The position numbers and the translations under genes were made by a program. A model generated the notes under the pieces. The model had not been told where the DNA came from, did not search any database, and saw only the letters and a program-made list of their open reading frames with translations. From Mesosutterella porci (lineage in GTDB: Bacteria > Pseudomonadota > Gammaproteobacteria > Burkholderiales > Burkholderiaceae_F), in the NCBI RefSeq assembly GCF_022134585.1, contig NZ_JAKNCT010000015.1:1-40398 (forward strand): 40,398 nucleotides of DNA, read 5' to 3'. Positions 14,524 through 21,063 of the stretch are shown piece after piece. The first letter of the stretch is position 1. The number at the start of each line of letters is the position of its first letter.

Positions 14524-15375
14524 ATGGATCAGTGGCTTGGAATTGCCGCTACCCGAAAAGCTTGGGAAGCAAATGTCAAAACATCAACACAACGTCTGAT
14601 GCTTTTGGCGTTGGCTAAGTACTCAGACGATAAATGCACCTCATTTCCGTCTGTGCCTTCTCTATGCGCAGATACTCTGCTCAACAGAAAAACTGTGTTT
14701 AAGGTTTTAAAAGAACTCAAAGAGATGGGTTTTATTTCAGTTGAGAAACGACCGAACAACGGAAACAAGTACTTGATTCAATGTAGTCCCAAAAACGGTA
14801 CTACCGAAAACGGTACTACCGAAAACGGTACTACCGAAAACGGTACTACCGAAAACGGTACTACCGAAAACGGTACTACCGGTAGTCCCAAAAACGGTAC
14901 ATCGGTAGTCCCAAAAACGGGACATGAAGAGTATCAGTTAACAAATCAATTAACAGATAAAGAAGCTCTTCCTCCCTCCCCGCCTCCGGCGAGGAGGAAG
15001 ACCGCGTTCCCCTGCCCACCAGAAATCAACCCTGAGGCATGGGACGCGTGGATGCAGGTTAGGAAAGCAAAGAGGACGGGCGGAATCACGAAGTATGGGT
15101 GGAAGCTCTTCTGCAATCAAGCGGCTAAGGCTGGACTAACACCAGCGCAGGCGATAGATCTCTGCATAGAGCGGGGATGGCAAGGATTTAAAGCCGAGTG
15201 GCTGAAGAGAGAGCAGGAACCGGAGGACGACTTCAAACGCATGGGTAGGCAGGAACGAGAAAGGCAGAGGCTTGCGAAGCAGCAGGGTCAGGCGCCGGCG
15301 CCTTCTTCGAAGCCCGCTTCTGAACCACAGAACCACGACGACGAAATCTACGAGGAACTCAATGGACTCTTTTGA
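14524..15375 (+). CDS. Phage O-like replication initiator with internal iterons
   Basis: This 283-residue protein has an N-terminal winged helix-turn-helix at about 15-85 ('TSTQRLMLLALAKYSDDKCT', 'LLNRKTVFKVLKELKEMGFISVEKR'), typical of phage replication proteins that bind origin repeats. Next comes a low-complexity stretch at about 90-130 made of NGTT repeats, encoded by six perfect 15-bp DNA repeats. The C-terminal domain has 'PEAWDAWMQVRKAKRTGGITKYGW' and a charged tail that would contact the helicase, which is encoded two genes downstream. As in lambda O, the origin is probably inside the gene. AGAGGCGG precedes the ATG. The stop overlaps the next gene by 14 bp. Confidence 0.85.
   Translation: MDQWLGIAATRKAWEANVKTSTQRLMLLALAKYSDDKCTSFPSVPSLCADTLLNRKTVFKVLKELKEMGFISVEKRPNNGNKYLIQCSPKNGTTENGTTENGTTENGTTENGTTENGTTGSPKNGTSVVPKTGHEEYQLTNQLTDKEALPPSPPPARRKTAFPCPPEINPEAWDAWMQVRKAKRTGGITKYGWKLFCNQAAKAGLTPAQAIDLCIERGWQGFKAEWLKREQEPEDDFKRMGRQERERQRLAKQQGQAPAPSSKPASEPQNHDDEIYEELNGLF
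14783..14920 (+). repeat. Iteron array, candidate phage replication origin
   Basis: Six perfect tandem copies of the 15-bp unit AAAACGGTACTACCG run from 14792 to 14881, and a degenerate seventh (14891-14905) follows. Each unit contains the palindrome CGGTA-C-TACCG. A 16-bp block GTAGTCCCAAAAACGG flanks the array at 14783-14798, 14882-14897 and 14905-14920. Palindromic iterons in the middle of the initiator gene are exactly the lambda O/ori layout. The repeats encode NGTT units in the protein linker. Confidence 0.8.
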
Positions 15376-15745
15376 AGCCGCACGGATCGACCGTCATGCT
15401 CCATTCGGACCGGTGATCTACATCACCTTCCGATCAAAGGTTTTTCCGGATCACGCAACACCAAGGCTCAAGGTTAACTGGGGCTTCGGTGACGGCGAGG
15501 AAGATCTCGTTCCATACGTTGACGACGAGGTTTTTATCGATCCATTGGACAGGTTCCAGGACGTGGACTGGCGATTCTGCCGGGGGCATTCCGTTTCCGT
15601 GAAGTCTGAGGAGGGTATGGATCCGGTGATGTGGGCCTGCAGAGACAACATATTGAACGCTGATCCGTGCTTCGCTTCTTTCCTGGACTCAACCGACAGA
15701 ATGGAGGTTTACAGAGATGGCAGATGTCTTTGCAGGGACCGTTGA
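15362..15745 (+). CDS. Hypothetical protein between initiator and helicase
   Basis: This 127-residue acidic protein starts at the ATG at 15362 inside the end of the initiator gene and ends 29 bp inside the helicase gene, so it is tightly coupled to replication. It is rich in Asp, Phe and Trp ('APFGPVIYITFRSKVFPDHA', 'VNWGFGDGEEDLVPYVDDEVFIDP') and has four Cys near its C-terminus. No family is recognised. Position suggests a replication accessory role such as a helicase-loader substitute, but that is inference. Confidence 0.6.
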   Translation: MDSFEAARIDRHAPFGPVIYITFRSKVFPDHATPRLKVNWGFGDGEEDLVPYVDDEVFIDPLDRFQDVDWRFCRGHSVSVKSEEGMDPVMWACRDNILNADPCFASFLDSTDRMEVYRDGRCLCRDR

Positions 15746-16745
15746 ACCGGCAAAAACCCGCGGCGCCTGGAGTGACTACAACGCCCGGATTGCCGAGGAC
15801 ATCGTCAAGTGCGGACAGCTGCAGGGCGATATCGCTTCGGAGTTGATGTACCCGGCCAGTCGGCTTGCAGGAAAGAATCCGCTCGTGAAGTCCTTTGACT
15901 TCCGTCCTTCGGAACTCACTATCTGGGGCGGCGAAAACGGAGCGGGAAAGTCAGCCCTTATGAATCAGCTTGCTCTTTCCATGATGTCTCAGAGCCAGAA
16001 AGTTTGTTTGTTCTCGTTCGAAATGGATCCGAAGCGGACGCTGATCAGCTGCATGCGCTGCGCTTTTGGCCGTTCGCCCACGACTCAGGATCTTTTCCCT
16101 TTCTTCGACTGGGCGAACGATTTGCTCTACATCTACAGGAACCAGGGCGCTATCAGCGCGGAGTACTGCGCAGACGGTGTCTTCTACGCCGCAAAAATGC
16201 TCGGGTGCCGGCACATCGTTGTGGATAACCTCATGATGCTCACGACTGGAAACAGCTCGGACTCGGTTATGCAGTCTCAGAAGCGCGTGGTCCAGACCAT
16301 GAAAGAAATCGCTATCGCAACCGGCGCCCATATCCATCTTGTCGCTCATCTTCGCAAGCCGGCGAATGGTCAGGGGCAGAACGCGAAGCCGTCCCGTTTT
16401 GACATCTCCGGATCGTCAGACATCAGCAACCTGGCCGATAACGTGGCCTTGCTCAGGCGCAATCGAGAGAAGGAGCAGCAGATTATCGACGGCGGATTTC
16501 GTAATGACCAGTGGGACTCTGAACCGGATGTCCTTCTGACAGTCGATAAGCAGCGAGCAACCGGAGACTCAAGCATGACGCCGCTCTGGTACGACAAGCC
16601 TAGCGGCCAGTTCTGCATAAGCTCAGCTCGGTATCTGCAGGACTACATGCCGTCCGGGATGTCCGGAATCGACACGACAAAACCGCATCAGCTCGATGCC
16701 ATTCAGGGACTTAAGGAAAGGAGCAAGCCATGGGAACCGATATGA
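15717..16745 (+). CDS. DnaB-type replicative helicase / RecA-like ATPase
   Basis: This 342-residue ATPase corresponds to the C-terminal motor of DnaB-like phage helicases, without the usual N-terminal primase-binding domain. It has the Walker A 'GGENGAGKSA' (about 71-80), 'KVCLFSFEMDPKRTL', the Walker B 'CRHIVVDNLMMLTTG', and 'HIHLVAHLRKP' with the H-L-R residues of the DnaB H3 motif. 'ISGSSDISNLADNVALLRR' and 'LTVDKQRATGD' complete the fold. It would unwind DNA at the origin inside the upstream gene. ATGGAGG lies upstream of its ATG. It overlaps both neighbours. Confidence 0.88.
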   Translation: MADVFAGTVEPAKTRGAWSDYNARIAEDIVKCGQLQGDIASELMYPASRLAGKNPLVKSFDFRPSELTIWGGENGAGKSALMNQLALSMMSQSQKVCLFSFEMDPKRTLISCMRCAFGRSPTTQDLFPFFDWANDLLYIYRNQGAISAEYCADGVFYAAKMLGCRHIVVDNLMMLTTGNSSDSVMQSQKRVVQTMKEIAIATGAHIHLVAHLRKPANGQGQNAKPSRFDISGSSDISNLADNVALLRRNREKEQQIIDGGFRNDQWDSEPDVLLTVDKQRATGDSSMTPLWYDKPSGQFCISSARYLQDYMPSGMSGIDTTKPHQLDAIQGLKERSKPWEPI

Positions 16746-17062
16746 GCTACTGGAGCAGCCAGCTCGCAGCGCTTGATCATGAGTGTGAGCGAGCGAGGCG
16801 GGACAAGGCAAAACGAGCTGAAGTCAACAAGAGGTCGTTGGAACGAGTCTATAGAACCCGGAAATCAAGAATTCCTACGCCGGAAGAGCTGGCTGTCATC
16901 GTAAGAGCCTATGGAACTATGCCGGTTGAGCGGTTCTGCCTGGCATCCGGGACTAACAGGTGCTCTATGAGCAGGCTCATCCGCGGACTGCCAGTTGGCA
17001 TAAAAACTCTTGAAAAAGCTTTGACGTTCTCAAAAACCATTGTGGAGGCGAACGGTGGTTGA
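16730..17062 (+). CDS. Hypothetical early protein
   Basis: This 110-residue basic protein begins 16 bp before the helicase stop with AAGGAG seven bases ahead. The first 45 residues are a charged helix rich in Arg, Lys and Glu ('ECERARRDKAKRAEVNKRSLERVYRTRKSRI'-type composition). The rest contains 'TPEELAVIVRAYGTMPVERFCLASGTNRCSMSRLIRGLPVG', which resembles a degenerate helix-turn-helix. It may bind DNA. No family is recognised. Confidence 0.55.
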   Translation: MGTDMSYWSSQLAALDHECERARRDKAKRAEVNKRSLERVYRTRKSRIPTPEELAVIVRAYGTMPVERFCLASGTNRCSMSRLIRGLPVGIKTLEKALTFSKTIVEANGG

Positions 17063-17126
17063 GTTCGATAAGCATGATTGCACTTCTGTACGGATAAGGA
17101 CGATAGAGGAGTTTTGGCATCCATGA
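17055..17126 (+). CDS. Possible 23-residue coupled ORF
   Basis: A GTG at 17055, inside the last codons of the preceding gene, opens the short frame MVEFDKHDCTSVRIRTIEEF.., whose TGA overlaps the next ATG (ATGA). GGAGG lies 8 bases before the GTG. The frame bridges the two genes exactly, so it is either a real microprotein or a device for translational coupling. Confidence 0.35.
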   Translation: MVEFDKHDCTSVRIRTIEEFWHP

Positions 17127-17521
17127 TTTTTAAAACCGCGCATCGAAACTACGCACTGGAAGGACTCAGGGCCAGAGGTCGTCTCAAAACAGGCGAGCTG
17201 AACAAGACCGAGCAGTCGTACTCCGATTACTTGGAGGGAGAAAAGCGCTCAGGACGCATCTTAGATTTTTGGTTCGAGAGCATGAAGCTCAAAGTGGCTG
17301 ATGGCTCATGCTGGTACACGCCGGATTTCGTCGTTCTTCGCCCAGATGGCAGGATCGAGCTGCACGAAGTGAAAGGCGCTCCAGCGGTGTTCATGGACGA
17401 CGCGAAGATAAAGTGCAAAGTCATTGCCGACAAATACCCGTTCGATTTTTTTGTTATCTATCCCCGACGCAAAAAAGACGGCGGCGGGTTCGATGTCATT
17501 CCTTATCCCACAAGGAGATAG
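17123..17521 (+). CDS. DUF1064-type PD-(D/E)XK phage nuclease
   Basis: This 132-residue protein has the signature order of DUF1064: 'YTPDFVVLRPDGRIELHEVKGAPAVFMDDAKIKCKVIADKYPFDFFVIYP'-type core at about 65-115. Asp in 'TPDF' and Glu and Lys in 'ELHEVKG' form the PD-D/E-x-K nuclease centre. Family members are small phage nucleases in replication clusters, probably acting on branched DNA in place of RusA. The ATG at 17123 overlaps the preceding short frame; the frame continues upstream only through a TTG. Assignment to exact substrate is inference. Confidence 0.72.
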   Translation: MIFKTAHRNYALEGLRARGRLKTGELNKTEQSYSDYLEGEKRSGRILDFWFESMKLKVADGSCWYTPDFVVLRPDGRIELHEVKGAPAVFMDDAKIKCKVIADKYPFDFFVIYPRRKKDGGGFDVIPYPTRR

Positions 17522-17525
17522 TCCG

Positions 17526-17780
17526 ATGCAGTACACGTGGCACACAGTTCACCAGCCGAAAGACCTGCCAAAAAACGGGGTGCGGGTACTCTTCGAGGCT
17601 CGCTCAGGATTCCGCTTTTATGGACGCAGGACCGGACGCGAAACGATCGAGGTGCTGCTTACGGGCCGCGAGATCTCATGGCTGCTCATCAAGATGTGGG
17701 CCGTGGATGAGGTCCCAGAAAATGATGGAGCTGAAGAGCGTGGGCTGAGATTCTTCAACAGGAGCTACTATGGACGTTGA
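17526..17780 (+). CDS. Small DUF551-like phage protein
   Basis: This 84-residue protein starts with 'MQYTWHTVHQPKDLPKNGVRVLFEARSG', the W-x-x-V-x-x-P-x-D-L-P layout of small phage proteins related to DUF551. It continues with Arg-rich beta strands to 'WAVDEVPENDGAEERGL'. ACAAGGAG lies before the ATG at 17526. The stop overlaps the start of the antiterminator gene by 11 bp. Role is unknown. Confidence 0.6.
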   Translation: MQYTWHTVHQPKDLPKNGVRVLFEARSGFRFYGRRTGRETIEVLLTGREISWLLIKMWAVDEVPENDGAEERGLRFFNRSYYGR

Positions 17781-18120
17781 GGAGCGGCTTCGTAATTGGG
17801 GGAGGTGGAGCAGGACTGGAAGCGGTTCGCATTCCCAGGCTTCTCCAATCTACCGAATCATGGTCGAAAACGATCCAAACTATGAGATAGAGCCATCCTC
17901 CAGTGGAGTATGCGACGAGGGCGACGCTCTACGGGTCGACAGGGCCATAACAAAAGCAAAACTGAAGCCGTATGAAAAGGAGATGCTGAAGCTTCGGTAC
18001 ATCCAGCTCTACAACAAGACGGCCATCTGCAGCTATGAGCGGATCCTTTATAGGGAGTTTGAAACGCTCATGGCTGCGGCTGTTGCCAAGGTAAAGCAGG
18101 AATTAGAGTTTGATGTATAA
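17770..18120 (+). CDS. Q-like late antitermination protein
   Basis: This 116-residue protein is the last gene of the rightward early operon. The opening 'VEERLRNWGRWSRTGSG' is characteristic of phage antitermination Q proteins of the short class, and the C-terminal half ('KPYEKEMLKLRYIQLYNKTAICSYERI') resembles the sigma-region-4-like helices of such regulators. Late-gene activators sit here in lambdoid phages. Three terminator-like hairpins follow immediately (18160-18310), the expected targets of antitermination. The call rests on position and N-terminal pattern; an ArpU/RinA-type activator is the alternative. Confidence 0.7.
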   Translation: MDVEERLRNWGRWSRTGSGSHSQASPIYRIMVENDPNYEIEPSSSGVCDEGDALRVDRAITKAKLKPYEKEMLKLRYIQLYNKTAICSYERILYREFETLMAAAVAKVKQELEFDV

Positions 18121-18159
18121 TAAATCAAACAATTCGAACGGTGCCAATAGGCTTTAAAT

Positions 18160-18310
18160 CTGCGGCGACGCAGAGTTTTTGCACCCTAAAGAAACGCAAA
18201 CCCGAGAAGAACCATCTTCCCGGGTTAATTTTTTATGCCGGGCGGGGTTTCTTGGCTTAAGGCCGGCCCCCAGCTCGGCGCCACTTATGCCGGGGCTTCG
18301 CTTCTTTTTT
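18160..18310 (+). terminator. Three tandem terminators after the Q-like gene
   Basis: CTGCG-GCGA-CGCAG (18160-18173) is followed by five Ts. AACCCGAGAAGA pairs with TCTTCCCGGGTT (18199-18226) followed by a T-run. AGCTCGGC pairs with GCCGGGGCT (18272-18297, one bulge) followed by a T-rich tract to about 18310. A GGCCGGCC palindrome lies between the last two. Stacked terminators right after Q fit a late-gene control region where the antiterminator acts. The rest of the 338-bp gap to 18458 contains no gene that I can see. Confidence 0.7.
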
Positions 18311-18458
18311 CTCCTGATTGGAATTGTCTTGCTTACCGCTGCATGAAGCGAAACCTCGGCACCAACATCCACACAGATAGTTCTCCTAAGTGGTGAATGA
18401 TTCTTTTGTCGTGATGTAAGTTAAAATAGTTTCTTCAATCCATTTTCCGGAGATGAAA

Positions 18459-19331
18459 ATGGAAAACGTCACGACGAAAACAGAAACTTTCTTTGTTGAA
18501 TTCGATGGGCCTGCGTTTGATAAGCACGAAATATCTGCTGCGGCTTTAGCGCAATCTTTGTTGGCACTTGATGGGTTTTCTCAGCAAGTGGCGAGAGAGA
18601 TTTATGGCAGAAACGTTCAGGCGGAGCTTAAGGTTAGTGGAGGTTTTCGCCCGGGGTCGTTTATTGTTGATTTGTGTTTTCAGTCTACTGGCGCGTTGGC
18701 TGCTGCAGTAACTGCCGTTCGCGGCGTTATTGATACTGTTAAAGATGTTGTTAAGCTCGGGAAATGGGCTTTTGGCGAAAAGGTTGATGTTGAAGCAAAG
18801 CCAAACGCGGCTGGAGAAGTCCGTGCCATAAACAAATTTGGTCAATCAATCAACATCAACGCCGGAGTTGTTAACATTTATAGTTCGATGAAAACGCGAA
18901 CACAGCTTTCAAGGTTTACACAGACGCTAGACATTGATGGTGTTGATAAGATAAAAATTTCCGGAAATAAGGATTCCTCACCCGAAGAAATAACAAAGGA
19001 CGATAGAAAGTACTTCCGCCACGAAGAAGGGATTGTTCTTACCGACAACGAGACAGAAGTTATTCTTGAAGTTATTGGACCAATGCTGAACGGAACGCCG
19101 AAGGGCTGGACATTTAGCGAAGGCGAGGATGGCATAACGTTTACAGCAACAGTCGAGGATAATGATTTTCTTGAGGACGTTAAGAGCAGAAAGATTATGA
19201 TTGAAAACGGAACAAGCATCAGGGCGGTGGTACGGGTTGTGCAACGGAAAAATGTCCGTACAAAAACAGATAGGACAATCGTTGAGGTAAAGGAAGTTAT
19301 TCAGCCAGACGCAACTCCGAAAACAAATTAA
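18459..19331 (+). CDS. Moron-type accessory protein of unknown function
   Basis: This 290-residue protein is AT-richer than the phage core. It opens with 'FFVEFDGPAFDKHEISAAALAQSLLALDGFS' and 'SGGFRPGSFIVDLCFQSTG', a pattern I recall from uncharacterised accessory proteins in many bacteria, though I cannot name the family. A hydrophobic or amphipathic helix follows ('AAAVTAVRGVIDTVKDVVKLG', about 83-103), then a beta-rich C-terminal half with 'RKYFRHEEGIVLTDNETEV'. The ATG at 18459 is six bases after GGAG; the ATG at 18453 touches that site. The gene stands alone, ends at its own terminator and interrupts the Q-to-packaging order. A defence or lysogenic-conversion role is plausible but unproven. 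Confidence 0.65.
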   Translation: MENVTTKTETFFVEFDGPAFDKHEISAAALAQSLLALDGFSQQVAREIYGRNVQAELKVSGGFRPGSFIVDLCFQSTGALAAAVTAVRGVIDTVKDVVKLGKWAFGEKVDVEAKPNAAGEVRAINKFGQSININAGVVNIYSSMKTRTQLSRFTQTLDIDGVDKIKISGNKDSSPEEITKDDRKYFRHEEGIVLTDNETEVILEVIGPMLNGTPKGWTFSEGEDGITFTATVEDNDFLEDVKSRKIMIENGTSIRAVVRVVQRKNVRTKTDRTIVEVKEVIQPDATPKTN

Positions 19332-19351
19332 TTTATATGAAACGAATTAAA

Positions 19352-19378
19352 CGACCCCGCCCTCGTGATGAGGACGGG
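19352..19378. terminator. Terminator between accessory gene and HicB-like gene
   Basis: CCCGCCCTC-GTGAT-GAGGACGGG forms a 9-bp stem with one mismatch, followed by TTTTG on the right. It lies between two convergent genes and can serve the rightward accessory gene. Confidence 0.75.
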
Positions 19379-19384
19379 TTTTGT

Positions 19385-19810
19385 TTAATTGTTTACTGTT
19401 GAAAGATCGAACTGGCTGCCGATGGCAATGAGAGCGTTTTCAATCGCCTCCATGCTCGCCTTATCCTGCGACATGTCAGTGAGCCTTGATGCGTTGGCCT
19501 GGGGAATGCCGAGTTTCCTAGCCAGTTCATTGACTCCGATTCCTTTCTCAATCATTTTGTTCCAGAGAAGTATCTTTGCCTGAACGCGAGCCGGAACATA
19601 AATGTAATGCTCACCTTTCGCTTTAGGCATGGGGATGGGTTTTCTGTTTTTCCTGTATAGCAGATACATCATCCCAGGAAGGGCGTCACACATGAAGTCG
19701 AGGGCCTCTGACTCCGTGGCGAACTCGTCTGATACGGAGGCACCGAGGTCTTCGCTTTCGGCCTTGAACTTGCCGTTTGAAAGCTTTGTAAGTTTTACTG
19801 CGTATCTCAT
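19385..19810 (-). CDS. hicB: HicB-like antitoxin/regulator without HicA
   Basis: This 141-residue protein has the HicB layout. An N-terminal partly degraded RNase H-like fold occupies about 1-60 ('MRYAVKLTKLSNGKFKAESEDLGASVSDEFATESEALDFM'), and a C-terminal XRE helix-turn-helix about 75-125 ('EKGIGVNELARKLGIPQANASRLTD'). HicB proteins neutralise the mRNA-cleaving toxin HicA and repress their own operon. No HicA (a short basic protein with a His-containing dsRNA-binding fold) is encoded next to it. The only upstream frame is a 40-residue protein of different character. It may be an orphan phage regulator. Palindromes at 20040-20070 are candidate operators. GGAGC lies before the ATG. Confidence 0.85.
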   Translation of the reverse strand: MRYAVKLTKLSNGKFKAESEDLGASVSDEFATESEALDFMCDALPGMMYLLYRKNRKPIPMPKAKGEHYIYVPARVQAKILLWNKMIEKGIGVNELARKLGIPQANASRLTDMSQDKASMEAIENALIAIGSQFDLSTVNN

Positions 19811-19847
19811 AAAATGCTCCTTGGAGGTGCTTGCTTCGGTGGATGGT

Positions 19848-19870
19848 GCCCCCGGTTTCCCGGGGGCTTG
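19848..19870 (-). promoter_or_regulatory. GC-rich hairpin between small ORF and hicB
   Basis: GCCCCCGG-TTT-CCGGGGGC-type arms form a stem of at least 8 bp with a three-base loop and no T-tract, between the 40-codon gene and hicB. Without a T-tract it is more likely an mRNA-processing or stability element, or a brake on hicB expression, than a terminator. Confidence 0.5.
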
Positions 19871-19875
19871 CGGTG

Positions 19876-19998
19876 CTACTTATTACGGGGCTCCGCTTTC
19901 CGTTCTTCGGTTGTTTCCTTCGTGATCTCTATCTTGACTTTGAGGATCTTGAGATTGATCTCGAAGGAGAACTTCCGCACTACCTTTGTTTCATCCAC
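19876..19998 (-). CDS. 40-residue charged protein upstream of hicB
   Basis: A GTG at 19998 with a perfect AAAGGAGG site nine bases away opens a frame of 40 residues with alternating hydrophobic and charged positions ('VVRKFSFEINLKILKVKIEI' then a Lys/Glu-rich tail ending 'RKAEPRNK'). It looks like two or three beta strands followed by a polar tail. It occupies the position of hicA in a hicAB operon but shares none of its features. The strong ribosome site is the best evidence that it is translated. It could be a microprotein partner of the HicB-like regulator. Confidence 0.55.
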   Translation of the reverse strand: MDETKVVRKFSFEINLKILKVKIEITKETTEERKAEPRNK

Positions 19999-20039
19999 TA
20001 AGCATCACCTCCTTTCTGATTCATATAATATCATAAAAA

Positions 20040-20070
20040 ACTATCAATGATAGTATAATATGGTATTATA
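20040..20070. promoter_or_regulatory. Two palindromes in a divergent promoter region
   Basis: ACTATCA-A-TGATAGT (20040-20054) is perfect, and TATAATA-TGG-TATTATA (20054-20070) is also perfect and overlaps it by one base. They lie in a very AT-rich stretch between the leftward hicB operon and the rightward gene at 20088, and include TATAAT on both strands. They are good candidates for operator and -10 elements of divergent promoters, with the HicB-like protein as the likely repressor. Confidence 0.55.
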
Positions 20071-20087
20071 TTGATTTAAAGCAAGCC

Positions 20088-20318
20088 ATGACCGTGCTGA
20101 ACATAGATATCGAAAAAGAACTTAACGATCTGTCTTCTCGCCTGGCAATCGTTGAAAAAGACCTTCAGGCAAAAGAATATCGAGAGCAAAAGACGATAGA
20201 AGAACAGGCGAAAAGATCGGAGAGAAGGCAGAGCACGTTTGTCGGCTTCCTCTGGGGGCTTTGTCTTGGCCTTGGTGTAATGCTTGTTCTGTTTTGGGCT
20301 AAGAAAACAGGTATTTAA
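20088..20318 (+). CDS. Coiled-coil protein with C-terminal membrane anchor
   Basis: This 76-residue protein has a charged heptad-like helix (about 8-45: 'IEKELNDLSSRLAIVEKDLQ') followed by one hydrophobic segment ('FVGFLWGLCLGLGVMLVLFW') and a short basic end. This topology resembles small phage superinfection-exclusion or DUF-type membrane proteins, but no family is recognised. Its last 20 bases overlap the end of a leftward gene whose product also ends in a membrane helix. The ribosome site is weak ('AAAGCAAGCC'). Confidence 0.55.
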   Translation: MTVLNIDIEKELNDLSSRLAIVEKDLQAKEYREQKTIEEQAKRSERRQSTFVGFLWGLCLGLGVMLVLFWAKKTGI

Positions 20319-20646
20319 TACCCTCACTTATAAAAACAACAATAAGTGCAACAGGCCCCGCAACGAAGAGGCTTGTTCTTCTTGTCTGTTGAGCTCTTCT
20401 TTCCGCTTCGACCTTGGACTCCATAGCTATTTGCCTTTGTAGTATTTCGTTTTGCTTGTTAATTCTTTCAAGAGCTTGAATCAAGGAGAAAGCAAACGAT
20501 CTTGCGCTGTCGTCAACACTGCCGGCCATTTGACGTGCGGCGTCGCCAACAAAGTTGTTGGAAAACGGATTGGCTTTGATTAAGGTTTGAAACAGGCAGG
20601 CGGATGCGTAGTTAATAAGCTCTTTTTCGTGGTCTGTGATTGCCAT
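20299..20646 (-). CDS. Helical protein with C-terminal membrane anchor
   Basis: This 115-residue protein starts at the ATG at 20646 behind AAAGGAG. A helical head ('HEKELINYASACLFQTLIKA') is followed by a long charged helix ('SFAFSLIQALERINKQNEIL', then an Arg/Glu-rich stretch to residue 90) and a C-terminal hydrophobic segment ('SLFVAGPVALIVVFISEGI'). It is tail-to-tail with the gene at 20088 and overlaps it by 20 bp. Both products have coiled coils and C-terminal anchors, so they may form a membrane pair. No family is recognised. Confidence 0.6.
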   Translation of the reverse strand: MAITDHEKELINYASACLFQTLIKANPFSNNFVGDAARQMAGSVDDSARSFAFSLIQALERINKQNEILQRQIAMESKVEAERRAQQTRRTSLFVAGPVALIVVFISEGIKYLFS

Positions 20647-20673
20647 TCTTAAACTCCTTTGTTTCGTGACAGT

Positions 20674-21063
20674 ATGCCTCTCCTTCATATCTGCGCTTAT
20701 CCGGGGTGCCAGGCGGCGATTCCGGTTGAAGAGAAGTTCTGCGCGAAGCACAAGGAGAAGGGAAAATCGCTGGCCGCCGAACGCGAGGCACGGAGAAAAA
20801 GATTCAAGGGAACGGCTGCGCAGCGTGGCTACGGTTCGAAGTGGCAGCGCCTGCGGGCCCAGTTCCTTAAGTCTCATCCTCTTTGTGAGGAGTGCAAGCG
20901 GCAAGGCCGGCTGACTAAAGCCACGGATGTTGATCACATCATTCCGCATCATGGCGACCCAAAGCTAATGTGGGATCAGAGCAACTGGCAGGCTCTGTGC
21001 CACGAATGTCACAGCCGCAAGACCGCTAAAGAAAACGGTGGGTTCGGTAACTCAGTGCTTTGA
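20674..21063 (+). CDS. HNH endonuclease next to terminase
   Basis: This 129-residue protein has a zinc-ribbon start ('CAYPGCQ...FCAKHK') and a basic linker, then a classical HNH core: 'HPLCEECKRQGRLTKATDVDHIIPHHGD', 'MWDQSNWQALCHECHSRKTAKENGG'. Two CxxC pairs hold the structural zinc, and Asp-His, Asn and His form the betabetaalpha-metal site. HNH proteins encoded beside HK97-like terminases stimulate cohesive-end cleavage during packaging. The start at the ATG at 20674 gives the conserved 'M-P' opening; no strong ribosome site is seen. A leftward DUF4145 gene and a short gene separate it from the small terminase, which is less usual. Confidence 0.88.
   Translation: MPLLHICAYPGCQAAIPVEEKFCAKHKEKGKSLAAEREARRKRFKGTAAQRGYGSKWQRLRAQFLKSHPLCEECKRQGRLTKATDVDHIIPHHGDPKLMWDQSNWQALCHECHSRKTAKENGGFGNSVL

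Noticed and set aside
14793-14881. CRISPR-like repeat array
   Set aside because: The 15-bp units are directly tandem with no spacers and lie inside an initiator gene, so they are iterons.
18121-18458. tRNA gene in the gap after the Q-like gene
   Set aside because: A TTCGAA-like stretch and short stems exist, but no cloverleaf or anticodon arm can be drawn; the stems are terminators.
19385-19998. Complete HicAB toxin-antitoxin pair
   Set aside because: The upstream 40-residue product lacks HicA features (His-containing short basic dsRBD-like fold), so only the HicB half is supported.
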